Of a stretch of 34,772 bases of DNA, positions 1 to 9,171 are shown one piece after another. The translations under genes were made by a program, and so were the position numbers. Origin of the DNA: Nemertoderma westbladi (lineage: Eukaryota > Xenacoelomorpha > Nemertodermatida > Nemertodermatidae). The notes beneath the pieces are model-generated. The model was not told where the DNA came from. It did not search any database and saw only the letters and a list, made by a program, of their open reading frames with translations. Each line of letters starts with the position of its first letter. Position 1 is the first letter of the stretch. Where the stretch lies: NCBI GenBank assembly GCA_032718475.1, contig JAUCBJ010001415.1:1-34772 (forward strand), written 5' to 3'.

Positions 1-137
1 CAGTAGGTTGGTATTTTTCGCTATGGGGAGGATTATCATATTGTTGTATTACATTATATTTTTAAAACTATTACATCCACTCTTCTTTTAATACTCAAAC
101 AATAAACAATGGGAATATACAGCTCCACCTAACGGCT

Positions 138-338
138 CTATACGGCACTGTTGGGCCTGGGGCGGTTTATGCTTGTGTGATGTTGTAGATGTAGTTCCTG
201 CGATAGCGGGTCCTTCGATGGATGTGTGTTTCTTTTGTATACCATCCAGGACAGTATGGATATTAGACTCATAGTCAACACACTGGACATTATCATATCC
301 TTGATTGGATCTAGAATAGCTTTATCCTTCACAAACAC
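138..338 (-). CDS. CATSPERB: CATSPERB-like exon 5: transmembrane helix, cytoplasmic tail and stop
   Basis: Terminal exon of 66 codons ending in TAG at 140-138. The acceptor TTCTACACCCAACAG ends at 339. It begins VFVKDKAILDPIKD, continuing the last extracellular strand, then a ~20-residue hydrophobic helix (about residues 15-34, MIMSSV...SWMVY), a KRN stop-transfer signal and a ~30-residue polar tail rich in His, Pro and Arg. This is the type I topology of CATSPERB: a long ectodomain, one helix and a short tail. The first codon is GTG only because an intron precedes it. I see no canonical AATAAA on the minus strand in the 137 bases left before the window edge. Confidence 0.8.
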   Translation of the reverse strand: MFVKDKAILDPIKDMIMSSVLTMSLISILSWMVYKRNTHPSKDPLSQELHLQHHTSINRPRPNSAV

Positions 339-410
339 CTGTTGGGTGTAGAATAATAACTATTAGTCTACGGATATCTTATTCATCGTTCACATTACAA
401 TGAGGAATGA

Positions 411-731
411 GCTCGTTGTAATGTGGGTGAATTCTCGTTGTAATGTGGGTGAATTCTCGCTGTAATGTGGGTGAATTCTCGTTGTAATGTGGGTGAATTC
501 TCGCTGTAATGTGGGTGAATTCTCGTTGTAATGTGGGTGAATTCTCGCTGTAATGTGGGTGAATTCTCGTTGTAATGTGGGTGAATTCTCGTTGTAATGT
601 GGGTGAATTCTCGCTGTAATGTGGGTGAATTCTCGTTGTAATGTAGGTGAATTCTCGTTGTAATGTGGGTGAATTCTCGTTGTAATGTGGGTGAATTCTC
701 GTTGTAATGTGGGTGAATTCTCGCTGTAATG
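411..731. repeat. 22-bp minisatellite, array A (~15 units)
   Basis: Units of 22 bp built around TGTAATGTGGGTGAATTC, varying mainly at one C/T position (CTCGTT or CTCGCT). It lies in intron 4 of the CATSPERB-like gene. Open frames across it (repeats such as REFTHITTRIHPH) are a by-product of three units equalling 66 bases, not genes. A flanking 10-bp inverted pair (391-400 and 416-425) marks its left edge. Confidence 0.97.
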
Positions 732-750
732 TCAGCATTACAGCGAGAAT
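717..750. repeat. Perfect hairpin at the head-to-head junction of arrays A and B
   Basis: Two 15-bp arms (717-731 and 736-750, ATTCTCGCTGTAATG and its exact complement) are separated by a 4-base loop, TCAG. This is the point where the 22-bp array reverses direction. Imperfect pairing continues outward because the whole arrays are inverted copies, so a much larger cruciform or RNA hairpin is possible. Confidence 0.95.
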
Positions 751-1757
751 TTACACATATTGCAACGATAATTACACACATTACAACGATAATTTACACA
801 CATTACAACGAGAATTTACACTTACACACAATGCAACGAAAATTTATACGCATTACAGCGAGAATTTACATATATTGCAACGATAATTTACACACATTAC
901 AACGAGAATTTACACACATTACAACGAGAATTTACACACAATGCAACGAGAATTTACACGCATAACAGCGCGAATTTACACATATTGCAACGATAATTTA
1001 CACACATTACAACGAGAATTTACACACAATGCAACGAGAATTTACATTTACACACAATTCAACGATAATTTACACGTATTACAGCGAGAATTTACACATA
1101 TTGCAACGATAATTTACACACATTACAACGAGAATTTACACACATTACAACGAGAATTTACCCACAATGCAACGAGAATTTACACGCATAACAGCGCGAA
1201 TTTACACATATTGCAACGATAATTACACACATTGCAACGAGAATTTACACACATTACAGCGAGAATTTACATTTACACACAATTCAACGATAATTTACAC
1301 GTATTACAGCGAGAATTTACACATATTGCAACGATAATTTACACACATTACAACGAGAATTTACACACATTACAACGAGAATTTACCCACAATGCAACGA
1401 AAATTTACACACATTGCAACGAGAATTTACACACATTACAGCGAGAATTTACACACAATGCAACGAGAATTTCACACATTACAGCGAGAATTTACACATA
1501 TTGCAACGATAATTTACACACATTACAACGATAATTTACACATATTATGATAATTAAATGTAACGACATACTTTGATCTAAAATGTACCGTACCTGTAAT
1601 TTTTCTTTAAGTTAATTTACACATATTATATATTGCAACGATAATTTCACACATTATACAACGAGAATTTACACACATTACAGCGAGAATTTACACACAT
1701 TACAACGAGAATTTACACACAATGCAACGAGAATTTACACACATTATACAACGAGAA
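736..1757. repeat. 22-bp minisatellite, array B, inverted relative to array A
   Basis: About 37 units (736-1545), then a 65-bp interruption, then about 7 more (1612-1757). The unit (ACGAGAATTTACACACATTA and variants) is the reverse complement of the array A unit with fixed differences: TTTACACA here, TTCACCCA in array A read on the same strand. A longer period of 225 bp is visible, because an ATTTACATTTACACACAATT variant block near 1037-1170 recurs at 1262-1395. The array stops about 13 bp from the exon 4 donor. Confidence 0.95.
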
Positions 1758-1770
1758 TGCATTTACTTAC

Positions 1771-1914
1771 TATAAATTGAGTAGTAATGTTTGTACACCC
1801 TGGTGCAAGATGGTCTAATATAGTCACCCGAAAATGAAATAAACCAGATTCCTTGAACTTAATTTTAACATCGGTTGAATTGTAGATTACATCAATTGTG
1901 TTCACGTCGTGTTG
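1771..1914 (-). CDS. CATSPERB: CATSPERB-like exon 4: last extracellular Ig/PKD-like strands
   Basis: An exon of exactly 48 codons, too short to be conspicuous as an ORF, between a strong acceptor (TTTAATATTTCAG, just above 1914) and a perfect donor GTAAGT at 1770-1765. It reads from QHDVNTIDVIYN to ITTQFI. The core GLFHFRVTILD is the clearest match to the CATSPERB C-terminus, where an LFHFRVT strand precedes a conserved cysteine; here the cysteine lies in APGCTN. Both ends are phase 0, matching exon 3 upstream and exon 5 downstream. The donor is only about 13 bp from the 22-bp minisatellite in intron 4. Confidence 0.8.
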
Positions 1915-2113
1915 CTGAAATATTAAATAACATATGTCATAATTAAAAAAGTTTTGTATTTCCAGTTATTACTATGAGTTATTAGTTATTACTATTACTG
2001 CTATCATTTTACTATGAGTTATTACTATTAGTTACCGGTATTGCTATTATTATGCTTTATTATGCTATTAGTTATTAGTAGTATTCAAAAATGTTAATAC
2101 GATGAAGAGAAAA

Positions 2114-2318
2114 TCAGCTGCCTAATAGACACAGTAGATTGCGGACAATGTCAGGGCCGATTAATTCTCGTATATTAAGTGATTCTTTTTGGGACGCTGG
2201 AGGCTGGATCCATTCAACTACGTCATGGAAACTGCTCTGACTGCTGTCACAGGATGTGATTGCAATCAATTTGATTTCCTCTTTGGCTAAATGTTCCAGT
2301 ATTATATTGTACCGGTCC
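2114..2318 (-). CDS. Unidentified terminal-exon-like frame in CATSPERB-like intron 3
   Basis: A strong acceptor (CACTCCACTCCTACAG, ending at 2319) is followed by a frame open for about 67 codons to TGA at 2116-2114. It reads DRYNIILEHLAKEEIKLIA, then ITSCDSSQSSFHDVVEWI, ending in LLCLLGS. The composition is protein-like, with an amphipathic helix, a beta-strand (IKLIAITSC) and a tryptophan. It does not fit between CATSPERB-like exons 3 and 4, which join in phase without it. It could be an alternative 3' end, a nested gene, or a piece of a mobile element. I do not recognise the family. Confidence 0.4.
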
Positions 2319-2384
2319 CTGTAGGAGTGGAGTGCACTACTAGCTGTCAGTACCTGCTAGCAATGGTTGCAGCAATAGGAATAC

Positions 2385-2442
2385 CTTTGTCGAAGGGCAT
2401 CAATCCAATATCGCGGATGATAATGTCTTAACGAAATATCTT
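2385..2442 (-). CDS. Possible small exon preceding the 2318-2114 frame
   Basis: A 58-nt segment with a T-rich acceptor (TTCATTTAATTTAAG, ending at 2443) and a donor AAG|GTATTC. Its frame reads ISLRHYHPRYWIDDALRQ and ends with two bases (AG) that join the first G of the 2318 exon as an Arg codon, giving ...LRQ-R-DRYNIILEHL. The phase match and continuous helix-like sequence support the join, but the stretch is too short to exclude chance. Confidence 0.3.
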
Positions 2443-2838
2443 AAATTAAATGAATCCCTTCGATACATTACAGTAAGTTAAATCATCAACACAATATTGT
2501 GGGCGTCTTTGTTGGCGCAACGCAATTTATCTTTCACTTCTCATTCTAGGATACCTATGTTTCATAAAATGTAAATATAAAACAATTCCTTGAAATATTT
2601 GGAAGTCCACTACAGTAAAATAAATCTTGCTTCTTGTTTTTAAATTTAAAATGTTTTTATTAAAGCCACAGTCCGTCCCGGTAAAATTACTTCGTTTAAA
2701 TCGTTTACCCATGGAGGTGGTAGTGGGTGTACCTTTTATATAAAAAAAACATGAATTTTATATATCTTTCAAACATAAATGTCCGAGATTTAAATCAAAC
2801 AACCGCTCTTTAAAACACATAGTATACCTCAGTTTAGC
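2443..2838. other. Intron sequence, no feature
   Basis: AT-rich intron 3 sequence. A minus-strand frame at 2712-2527 starting MGKRFKRSN is open for 61 codons but has no splice context or family resemblance. I see no gene or repeat here. Confidence 0.5.
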
Positions 2839-2895
2839 TCAACTGGTTGTCATCATCGCTAAATAAATGTTTCCAACCTCTGAGTTCATCCCTAC

Positions 2896-3193
2896 CTGGA
2901 TATCCTTGTTGAATGTCTCCAATTTAACCCAAGAAATACTTGATGGCTCAGAAGATGAGCCATCCTCAGAATTAGCTCCATTGGCGACGAAATAACTCCC
3001 ATTACTACTGCTATCGTCTTCTCCTTCTCCCTTACTTCTGTGTCTTCCATTTAATTCCTCTATTATTACGGCATATCTGTCGGCCTGGATCTGCGTTTTT
3101 TCCCAATGTTCTCTGGCCTTCCTTTTGTCTCTCTTATACAGTGTTAGACTGAATGATACATATGGTGTATTGGTTGTCTCATCGTAAAATAAC
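2896..3193 (-). CDS. CATSPERB: CATSPERB-like exon 3: membrane-proximal segment with Ser/Asp/Glu insert
   Basis: Acceptor TTGTTTAG|G leaves one base that completes the split codon from exon 2 to ATG, after which the frame reads LFYDETTNTPYVSF; donor CAG|GTAGGG at 2895-2890 ends in phase 0. The first ~25 residues match a beta-strand stretch of the CATSPERB C-terminal domain. A lysine/arginine-rich helix (YKRDKRKAREHWEK) follows, then a low-complexity acidic and serine-rich insert of ~40 residues (GEGEDDSSSNG and similar), then SWVKLETFNKDIQ, which aligns with the segment just before the last extracellular strand. The same frame is also open upstream to about 3285 and downstream to a TGA at 2839. 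The upstream part reads plausibly as protein (SIHQICDILFR), so an alternative acceptor or microexon is possible. Confidence 0.65.
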
Positions 3194-3414
3194 CTAAACA
3201 AGATGTCGCATATTTGATGGATTGAGCACTGCGTAGGTGTTTGTTTAAAATAGTCTCGTATAAATGTGTCTGGAGTCGACCACTTTGGAATTTGCCAATT
3301 TTACCACCTTCCAATCATGGAGTAATTAATACAATATTTAATTTATTTGTTTAACAATTATTTAATTTATTTTTTTTGTTTAAATGGAATGTAGCATGAT
3401 GTGTGCGTGAGTGT

Positions 3415-3438
3415 GGGGGGGGGGGGGGGGGGGGGGGG
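3415..3438. repeat. Poly(G) run, 24 bases
   Basis: Uninterrupted G on the plus strand in intron 2 of the CATSPERB-like gene, about 45 bp beyond the exon 2 donor; it is poly(C) in the transcript. Lengths of such runs are often unreliable in assemblies. Confidence 0.95.
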
Positions 3439-3487
3439 TGGGTAGAAAACATGAACAATCAACGTTTTTACTACTACCGGTACTTAC

Positions 3488-4989
3488 ATGTATGACTTGT
3501 TGATACAATCTGAGAGTTCTTGCACCATAGATACAGACTCCATGGCCGTACACCCACAATCTTCTTTTCGGTTAGCGTTGTAGCATTGTTTCCAATTACC
3601 TGTCTCCTTGGACACGTTGTAGTAGCTGCGAAACATCTCCTTAGAGGGGTCCGCGTTGTACACATTGTCCGACATGGGAATTCCGCTCCCAAGCATCGAC
3701 GGGGGTCTATAGTTCGCGGATAAGTTGTGGATTAAGTTTATGTCTCGCGAACTCAACACCTCACCTTTCATGTAGGTTTGTAGAGTAATTTTTATCGGGT
3801 AGTTTATCCCTATAGAATACAAGCACTCTGAGGTTTCTAATTGAGGTCCGAATGTGTGTAGATCCCATTCCAATACGTCACGGTTGTAGTCCCCATTGTC
3901 TTTCTTCCTTGATATCTGATATTCTCCCGTGACTATCTTACCCTCAAACTCATTCCCCGTAAAACTTAGAGCTTTGTGTTGCTTTTGATTTACCTTTATT
4001 ATCACGTTCGAATACATATTCGTGATGATCTCAGTAAGATCTCTTTGGAAGCGCTCGTCTGTAACTTCGTATTTGTCCCCGCCGTCGTGTGACAATACGG
4101 CCGATCCATCTTCGAAATATATGTAGATGTCCCCAGTATGTGGATGCGTAAACATCCCAACAGGGTTCGCGGTCGGACTCACTTCACTTTCCGGGAACAC
4201 CAAATGATTACCGCCGCGAGATGTGATTACCTTTGTTTTCTTTCCCCTCACATTGATATAGGTCCCTTCAAATGGGTTATATATGTAATCTCCGTCTTCT
4301 TTAAAAGTTTCCCATTTCTTTTTACCCTGGTCGTTGTAGACCGCACTCTTACCTCCATTACCTTTGATAACAATTCTCTCGTAAATCGATTTCTCGAAAG
4401 AGAAGCATTCATGCACCCTATCGAATGAAGCTTTCTCGAAGTCAACGCCATCTATTGTTACTGCATGGAACTGTATTTTGTAATTCCTATTGTGGGAATA
4501 ATCCCGGCAGATGTCGCTGGATTCTATCACTCCTTTTCCTGATAAAATCATTATGTTACAATTTCCGATATGCATATCCTGCACTGTAAAATCTTTGTCA
4601 CAAGTTGTGCCGTTACATAACGCCTGCGTGATTTCCCGCCACCCGTCGCCATGCCTCTCTGTCACATCGTCTTTCACTATGTGTATGGCTATAAAATACC
4701 GCTGCTTCGCTGTAGATAACGTCACCAAAATATCGGGAATGCAGGGACATTGTCTCAACTTGAGGATTTCTAAGTCTTGTTCATTTTGGCCCGTAGATTC
4801 GCCTAAAGGCCACTCCAACAACGGTGACTGCGGTGTGTCTATCAGCGTACCGAAGGCTGTTTTTCCACCTACCGTAACTCGCACCCTGTATTGGCCACGA
4901 AATCCCCCCTTTAAAGGTTCTGGCCTCAGCGGTATTTGATCTTCAGTCTTGCAGTATGATTCCGCTTTTGTCAGTTCCAATTCATTTAT
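3488..4989 (-). CDS. CATSPERB: CATSPERB-like exon 2: large extracellular exon
   Basis: Open for 1502 nt (500 codons plus two bases), far longer than a chance frame. The acceptor is TTTACAG at 4990-4996; the donor AT|GTAAGT lies at 3487-3482 (phase 2). Starting at the acceptor the frame reads INELELTK. The product is cysteine-rich and extracellular in character, with many short beta-type segments and sequons such as NGT, NLS, NVS and NKS. The last ~75 residues carry the CATSPERB signature: YRPPS, a G..IP.SDNVYNADPSK block, an SKETG..KQC block, CGCT and SDC. An aromatic and glycine-rich middle part (TGDIYIYFEDGS, HDGGDK) resembles the propeller-like repeats of CatSper ectodomains. There are no internal stops, so the gene looks functional. 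In mammals this region is split over many exons; here it is one. Confidence 0.85.
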
Positions 4990-5036
4990 CTGTAAACATC
5001 AATAATATTTTACTTTATGCTTGCAGTATGGGTGAT

Positions 5037-5061
5037 GGGGGGGGGGGGGGGGGGGGGGGGG
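5037..5061. repeat. Poly(G) run, 25 bases
   Basis: Uninterrupted G on the plus strand, about 45 bp upstream of the exon 2 acceptor of the CATSPERB-like gene. Exon 2 is therefore flanked on both sides by poly(C) in the transcript. The rest of 5062-5330 is featureless AT-rich intron. Confidence 0.95.
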
Positions 5062-5330
5062 TACATACAAAAACCATGTAGCTGATAGTTAACTAAATTG
5101 CTGTTCTATTTATAAAATTTATGATGTAAACGTTAGTAGTTTTTAACAAACTGTTTGCAACAGTTTTTACAATAGTATGCCTAGTTAAATACTAATGTTC
5201 AATGTTACTACATCAATAACCATATGTGGGTTCAATCAGATTTCAGTATTTAAGATAATGTTTATATTATTAATTTTATTTTTTACTTTACATCATTGCT
5301 CAGTATGTCCCTAAGCACTAAATTTACTAT

Positions 5331-6732
5331 ATAATATGTCCACATTGTCCAGTATAATACGTCCGTCCACATTGTCCAGTATAATATGTCCGTCCACATT
5401 GTCCAGTATAATATGTCCGTCCACATTGTCCAGTATAATATGTCCGTCCACATTGTCCAGTATAATATGTCCGTCCACATTGTCCAGTATAATATGTCCG
5501 TCCACATTGTCCAGTATAATATGTCCGTCCACATTGTCCAGTATAATATGTCCGTCCACATTGTCCAGTATAATATGTCCGTCCACATTGTCCAGTATAA
5601 TATGTCCGTCCACATTGTCCAGTATAATATGTCCGTCCACATTGTCCAGTATAATATGTCCGTCCACATTGTCCAGTATAATATGTCCGTCCACATTGTC
5701 CAGTATAATATGTCCGTCCACATTGTCCAGTATAATATGTCCGTCCACATTGTCCAGTATAATATGTCCGTCCACATTGTCCAGTATAATATGTCCGTCC
5801 ACATTGTCCAGTATAATATGTCCGTCCACATTGTCCAGTATAATATGTCCGTCCACATTGTCCAGTATAATATGTCCGTCCACATTGTCCAGTATAATAT
5901 GTCCGTCCACATTGTCCAGTATAATATGTCCGTCCACATTGTCCAGTATAATATGTCCGTCCACATTGTCCAGTATAATATGTCCGTCCACATTGTCCAG
6001 TATAATATGTCCGTCCACATTGTCCAGTATAATATGTCCGTCCACATTGTCCAGTATAATATGTCCGTCCACATTGTCCAGTATAATATGTCCGTCCACA
6101 TTGTCCAGTATAATATGTCCGTCCACATTGTCCAGTATAATATGTCCGTCCACATTGTCCAGTATAATATGTCCGTCCACATTGTCCAGTATAATATGTC
6201 CGTCCACATTGTCCAGTATAATATGTCCGTCCACATTGTCCAGTATAATATGTCCGTCCACATTGTCCAGTATAATATGTCCGTCCACATTGTCCAGTAT
6301 AATATGTCCGTCCACATTGTCCAGTATAATATGTCCGTCCACATTGTCCAGTATAATATGTCCGTCCACATTGTCCAGTATAATATGTCCGTCCACATTG
6401 TCCAGTATAATATGTCCGTCCACATTGTCCAGTATAATATGTCCGTCCACATTGTCCAGTATAATATGTCCGTCCACATTGTCCAGTATAATATGTCCGT
6501 CCACATTGTCCAGTATAATATGTCCGTCCACATTGTCCAGTATAATATGTCCGTCCACATTGTCCAGTATAATATGTCCGTCCACATTGTCCAGTATAAT
6601 ATGTCCGTCCACATTGTCCAGTATAATATGTCCGTCCACATTGTCCAGTATAATATGTCCGTCCACATTGTCCAGTATAATATGTCCGTCCACATTGTCC
6701 AGTATAATATGTCCGTCCACATTGTCCAGTAT
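5331..6732. repeat. 27-bp minisatellite, ~52 nearly identical units
   Basis: The unit combines ATTGTCCAGTATAATATGTC with CGTCCAC. All units appear identical except the first two (a shorter TATGTCCAC and one TACGTCC), implying recent expansion or strong homogenisation. Because 27 is a multiple of three and the unit lacks stops in most frames, several 450-500-codon frames on both strands run right through it; none is a credible gene. It lies in intron 1 of the CATSPERB-like gene. Confidence 0.98.
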
Positions 6733-6807
6733 GTGCTCGCGTAAACATTATATTCACATGACGTCATTCGAATACACACTATGACTATTTCACTATTCTA
6801 AAAAACT

Positions 6808-6880
6808 AAATTGGTAAGACTCGAACCAGCGGCCTTCACTTCATAATCCGACGCGTTTTCCACTACACTAATTTTGGCAC
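6808..6880 (-). pseudogene. Degenerate tRNA-like sequence (tRNA relic or SINE head)
   Basis: On the minus strand a D-arm-like TAGTGTAGTGG (box A-like), a CGCGTCGGATTATGAA anticodon-arm-like stretch and GCTGGTTCGAGTCTTACC (box B-like) occur in tRNA order and spacing. The D stem (GTGT/ACGC) pairs, but the anticodon and T stems are broken, so this is not a functional tRNA. Confidence 0.5.
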
Positions 6881-7084
6881 GAGATAAAAATGTTTATAAT
6901 TAACATTATGCATGCTTTACTCTTACAAGGTTGTTGTAGAAAGTTTAAATTAACTGCATAGTTACAAATAATTCCCCACAAATAATTGAAATTAGATTCA
7001 CCATATTGTTCAAAATTAGCACTCTAAAGCTATTACGGCCCTCGTTTTGTTTTTTCACCATCACTCGAGTACTACTGTGTTTTA

Positions 7085-7085
<1 letters not shown>

Positions 7086-7114
<29 letters not shown>
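7086..7114. repeat. Poly(C) run, 29 bases
   Basis: Uninterrupted C on the plus strand inside intron 1 of the CATSPERB-like gene, between the pseudo-tRNA and the palindrome-rich module. The surrounding 6881-7255 shows nothing else. Confidence 0.95.
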
Positions 7115-7116
<2 letters not shown>

Positions 7117-7255
7117 TAATTTTTTATACTAGCTAGTTTTTGTTACTTTTTTTTATCTTCTAGAACATATTATCTATTCATTCAATATAACAAATTTGTT
7201 CTGGAATAAAAAAACAAAAAATCTAGCTAATTTGTTAATTTTTTATTGTATGTTA

Positions 7256-9000
7256 TCCTTATATCACATATTTAATAAAAATCACTAGCTACAATGCAAA
7301 TTTGTACAGTAGTTGTTAGTAATTGTTATTAACACTAATAAAAAAAAACACCACAAAAAAACAATTTTTTTTAAATGTTCTAGAACAAAAATTATTTGTT
7401 CTAGAACAATACTTTAACAAAAATGAACAGATGATATGTTCTAAAACATTTTTAAACATAAGTAACAAAAACTACTTTGATAACCGGAACATAAAAAAAA
7501 TCCTAATTAATTGATTTTGTTCTAGAAAAACAATTATTTGTTCTAGAACAAAATTAATAAAAAAAATGAATAGACAATATGTTGTAGAACATTTTTTTAA
7601 AAAAGCAACAAAAACTAGTTATTTGAAAAACTACTACTACTACTACTATGATCGGCATGCTGCATTGCAGCTGCATTATTAAGAATGCTGTGCCGGTTTG
7701 TCGACAAAATTGCGCCGCCACAACTCCCTATCACCCATGACATTTGCTAGATCATCCGCATCTTCAAGGCCAGTGTCCTTTAAGATGCGTCTCAAGAAAG
7801 TCATGGGCTGTCCACCTTGCTTATTCACTCCATGAGGCTGCCAAGTACAAGATTATGCACTGGCTGGTCCTCACGGCGAAAGCAATGTCCTGCAAAGCGG
7901 AGGCGATTTTGTTCTAGTGTCAAGCTTGGGGGAACCAATGAGACACCTCCAATGTTATATAGTGTCTGGTTGGAGATGTGTGCATTGTACTTGACACAAT
8001 GAACCCGGCGTAGCATTCTTGTGAATGTGCCATCCAGAGATTTGGTGTCCTCAGCAGTTAGAGCTCAGCATGGACTCCCATAGAGGAGGTCCTCACCTGA
8101 CTTCCGGATCCATGATCCCAGGTAACAGAAGTCATCCACATGCTCAAGCATACCATCTTTTGAGCTTAGGCTCATCCGGTCAGATATTTGGATCCGGGCT
8201 ACTAATGCCCAAATAATCTTGCTTTTTTATGAAATGTCTAGAACAGCGATTATTTGTTCTAGAACAAAATTTTTAAATTAAATTAATAGACAATGTGTTT
8301 GAACATTTTTAAAATAAAGGGTAACAAAAACTAGCTAGTTTAAAAAATTTGGTAGGGGTGTGCCAAAAACACAAGTACAAGAATAGACTATATTATGTTC
8401 TAGAACATTTTGCAACAAATAACAAAAACTAGCTAGGAAAACAAGAAAAAATAATTACAGTAATTTAAAATATCCTAGAACAACAATAATTTGTTCTAAA
8501 AAAATGTAAAAAAATGAATAGACAAAATGTTTTAGAACATTTAAAAAGTAACCAAAACTAGCTAATAATGTAATATCAAAAATTTGGAAGGGGGTGTGTC
8601 CAAAACACACAAGTACCAAATTGGTCAGGGGACATGACATGACATAGAGAAGTAGTCCCGAAATAATTATTGACAAAAAATTAGCTAGAATAAAAATTGG
8701 GGTGTGGGTTTTTTTATAAATTTTGTTCTAGAACAGATAATTGTTGTTCTGGAACAAAATTAATTAATTTGGTTTTTTGTTGTTATCAAAGCTAGTTTTA
8801 GTTTTCTTACTTTTTTAAAAATGTTCTAGAACATATCATCTATTCATTTTGTAAAAAGTAATGTTCTAGAACAATTATTTTTTGTTCTATAACATTAAAA
8901 AAATTGTTTTTTGTGGTGCTTTTTTTATTAGTGTTAATAACAATTACTAACAACTACTAATTTTCATTGTAGCTAGTGATTTTTATTAAATATGTGATAC
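7256..9000. mobile_element. Inverted-repeat module rich in TGTTCTAGAACA palindromes
   Basis: The left arm (about 7256-7420) and right arm (about 8840-9000) are reverse complements sharing a block from a CACATATTTAATAAAAATC segment through TGTTATTAACACTAAT to an ATGTTCTAGAACA palindrome. Between and beyond the arms the perfect palindrome TGTTCTAGAACA or close variants recurs more than a dozen times, with a second motif GTGTGCCCAAAACACA and a CTAGCTAG motif. This looks like a foldback or MITE-type DNA element, or several nested copies. An RTE fragment (7640-8217) has inserted into it. No transposase frame is visible. Confidence 0.6.
7640..8217 (-). mobile_element. RTE-type LINE, 3' fragment with internal deletion
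   Basis: The minus strand reads the C-terminal reverse-transcriptase region (RMLRRVHCVKYNAHISNQ, then FAGHCFRREDQPVHN, ending DRELWRRNFVDKPAQHS), nearly identical to the fuller copy at 29064-30740. The frame breaks near 7850. Compared with that copy, about 125 bp are missing between GTCAGGTGAGGACC and TCCTCTATGGGAGTCC (near 8088), with short microhomology. The tail ends in a (TAG)n run at 7640-7652. This is a dead, 5'-truncated insertion in intron 1 of the CATSPERB-like gene. Confidence 0.9.
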
Positions 9001-9171
9001 AAATAATATAAAAAGTTAAAAAAATTAAAAAATTTTGCTAGTTTTTTTAGAACAAAATTTTTATATTAAATGAATAGATAATATGCTCTAGAACATTTTT
9101 GAAAAAAAGTAACAAAAACTAGCTAGTATAAAAAATTTGAGGGGGTGGGGTGGGGTGTGCCCAAAACACAG

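Noticed and set aside
379-1534. Frames of THITTRIHPHYNENS-type repeats
   Set aside because: They are a by-product of the 22-bp arrays (three units equal 22 codons) and occur on both strands.
411-1757. Possible CRISPR array
   Set aside because: Units are contiguous with no unique spacers, and the genes around it are eukaryotic and spliced.
3484-4939. Plus-strand and alternative-frame ORFs opposite CATSPERB-like exon 2 (for example 3520-3723 and 4511-4939)
   Set aside because: They are shadows of the 1.5-kb minus-strand exon, which has splice sites and family motifs.
3484-4980. CATSPERG, CATSPERD or a PKD-domain/TMEM130-like protein as alternatives for the minus-strand gene
   Set aside because: The SDN.YNADPSK and LFHFRVT motifs and the order of the C-terminal blocks match my recollection of CATSPERB and not of the others; a profile search would settle it.
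5283-6784. Long open frames of nonapeptide repeats (for example WTMWTDILY or STLSSIICP) on both strands
   Set aside because: They are forced by a 27-bp tandem unit without stops in most frames; there is no flanking gene structure and the array lies in an intron.
6808-6880. Functional tRNA gene
   Set aside because: The anticodon and T stems do not pair; only the box A- and box B-like words remain.
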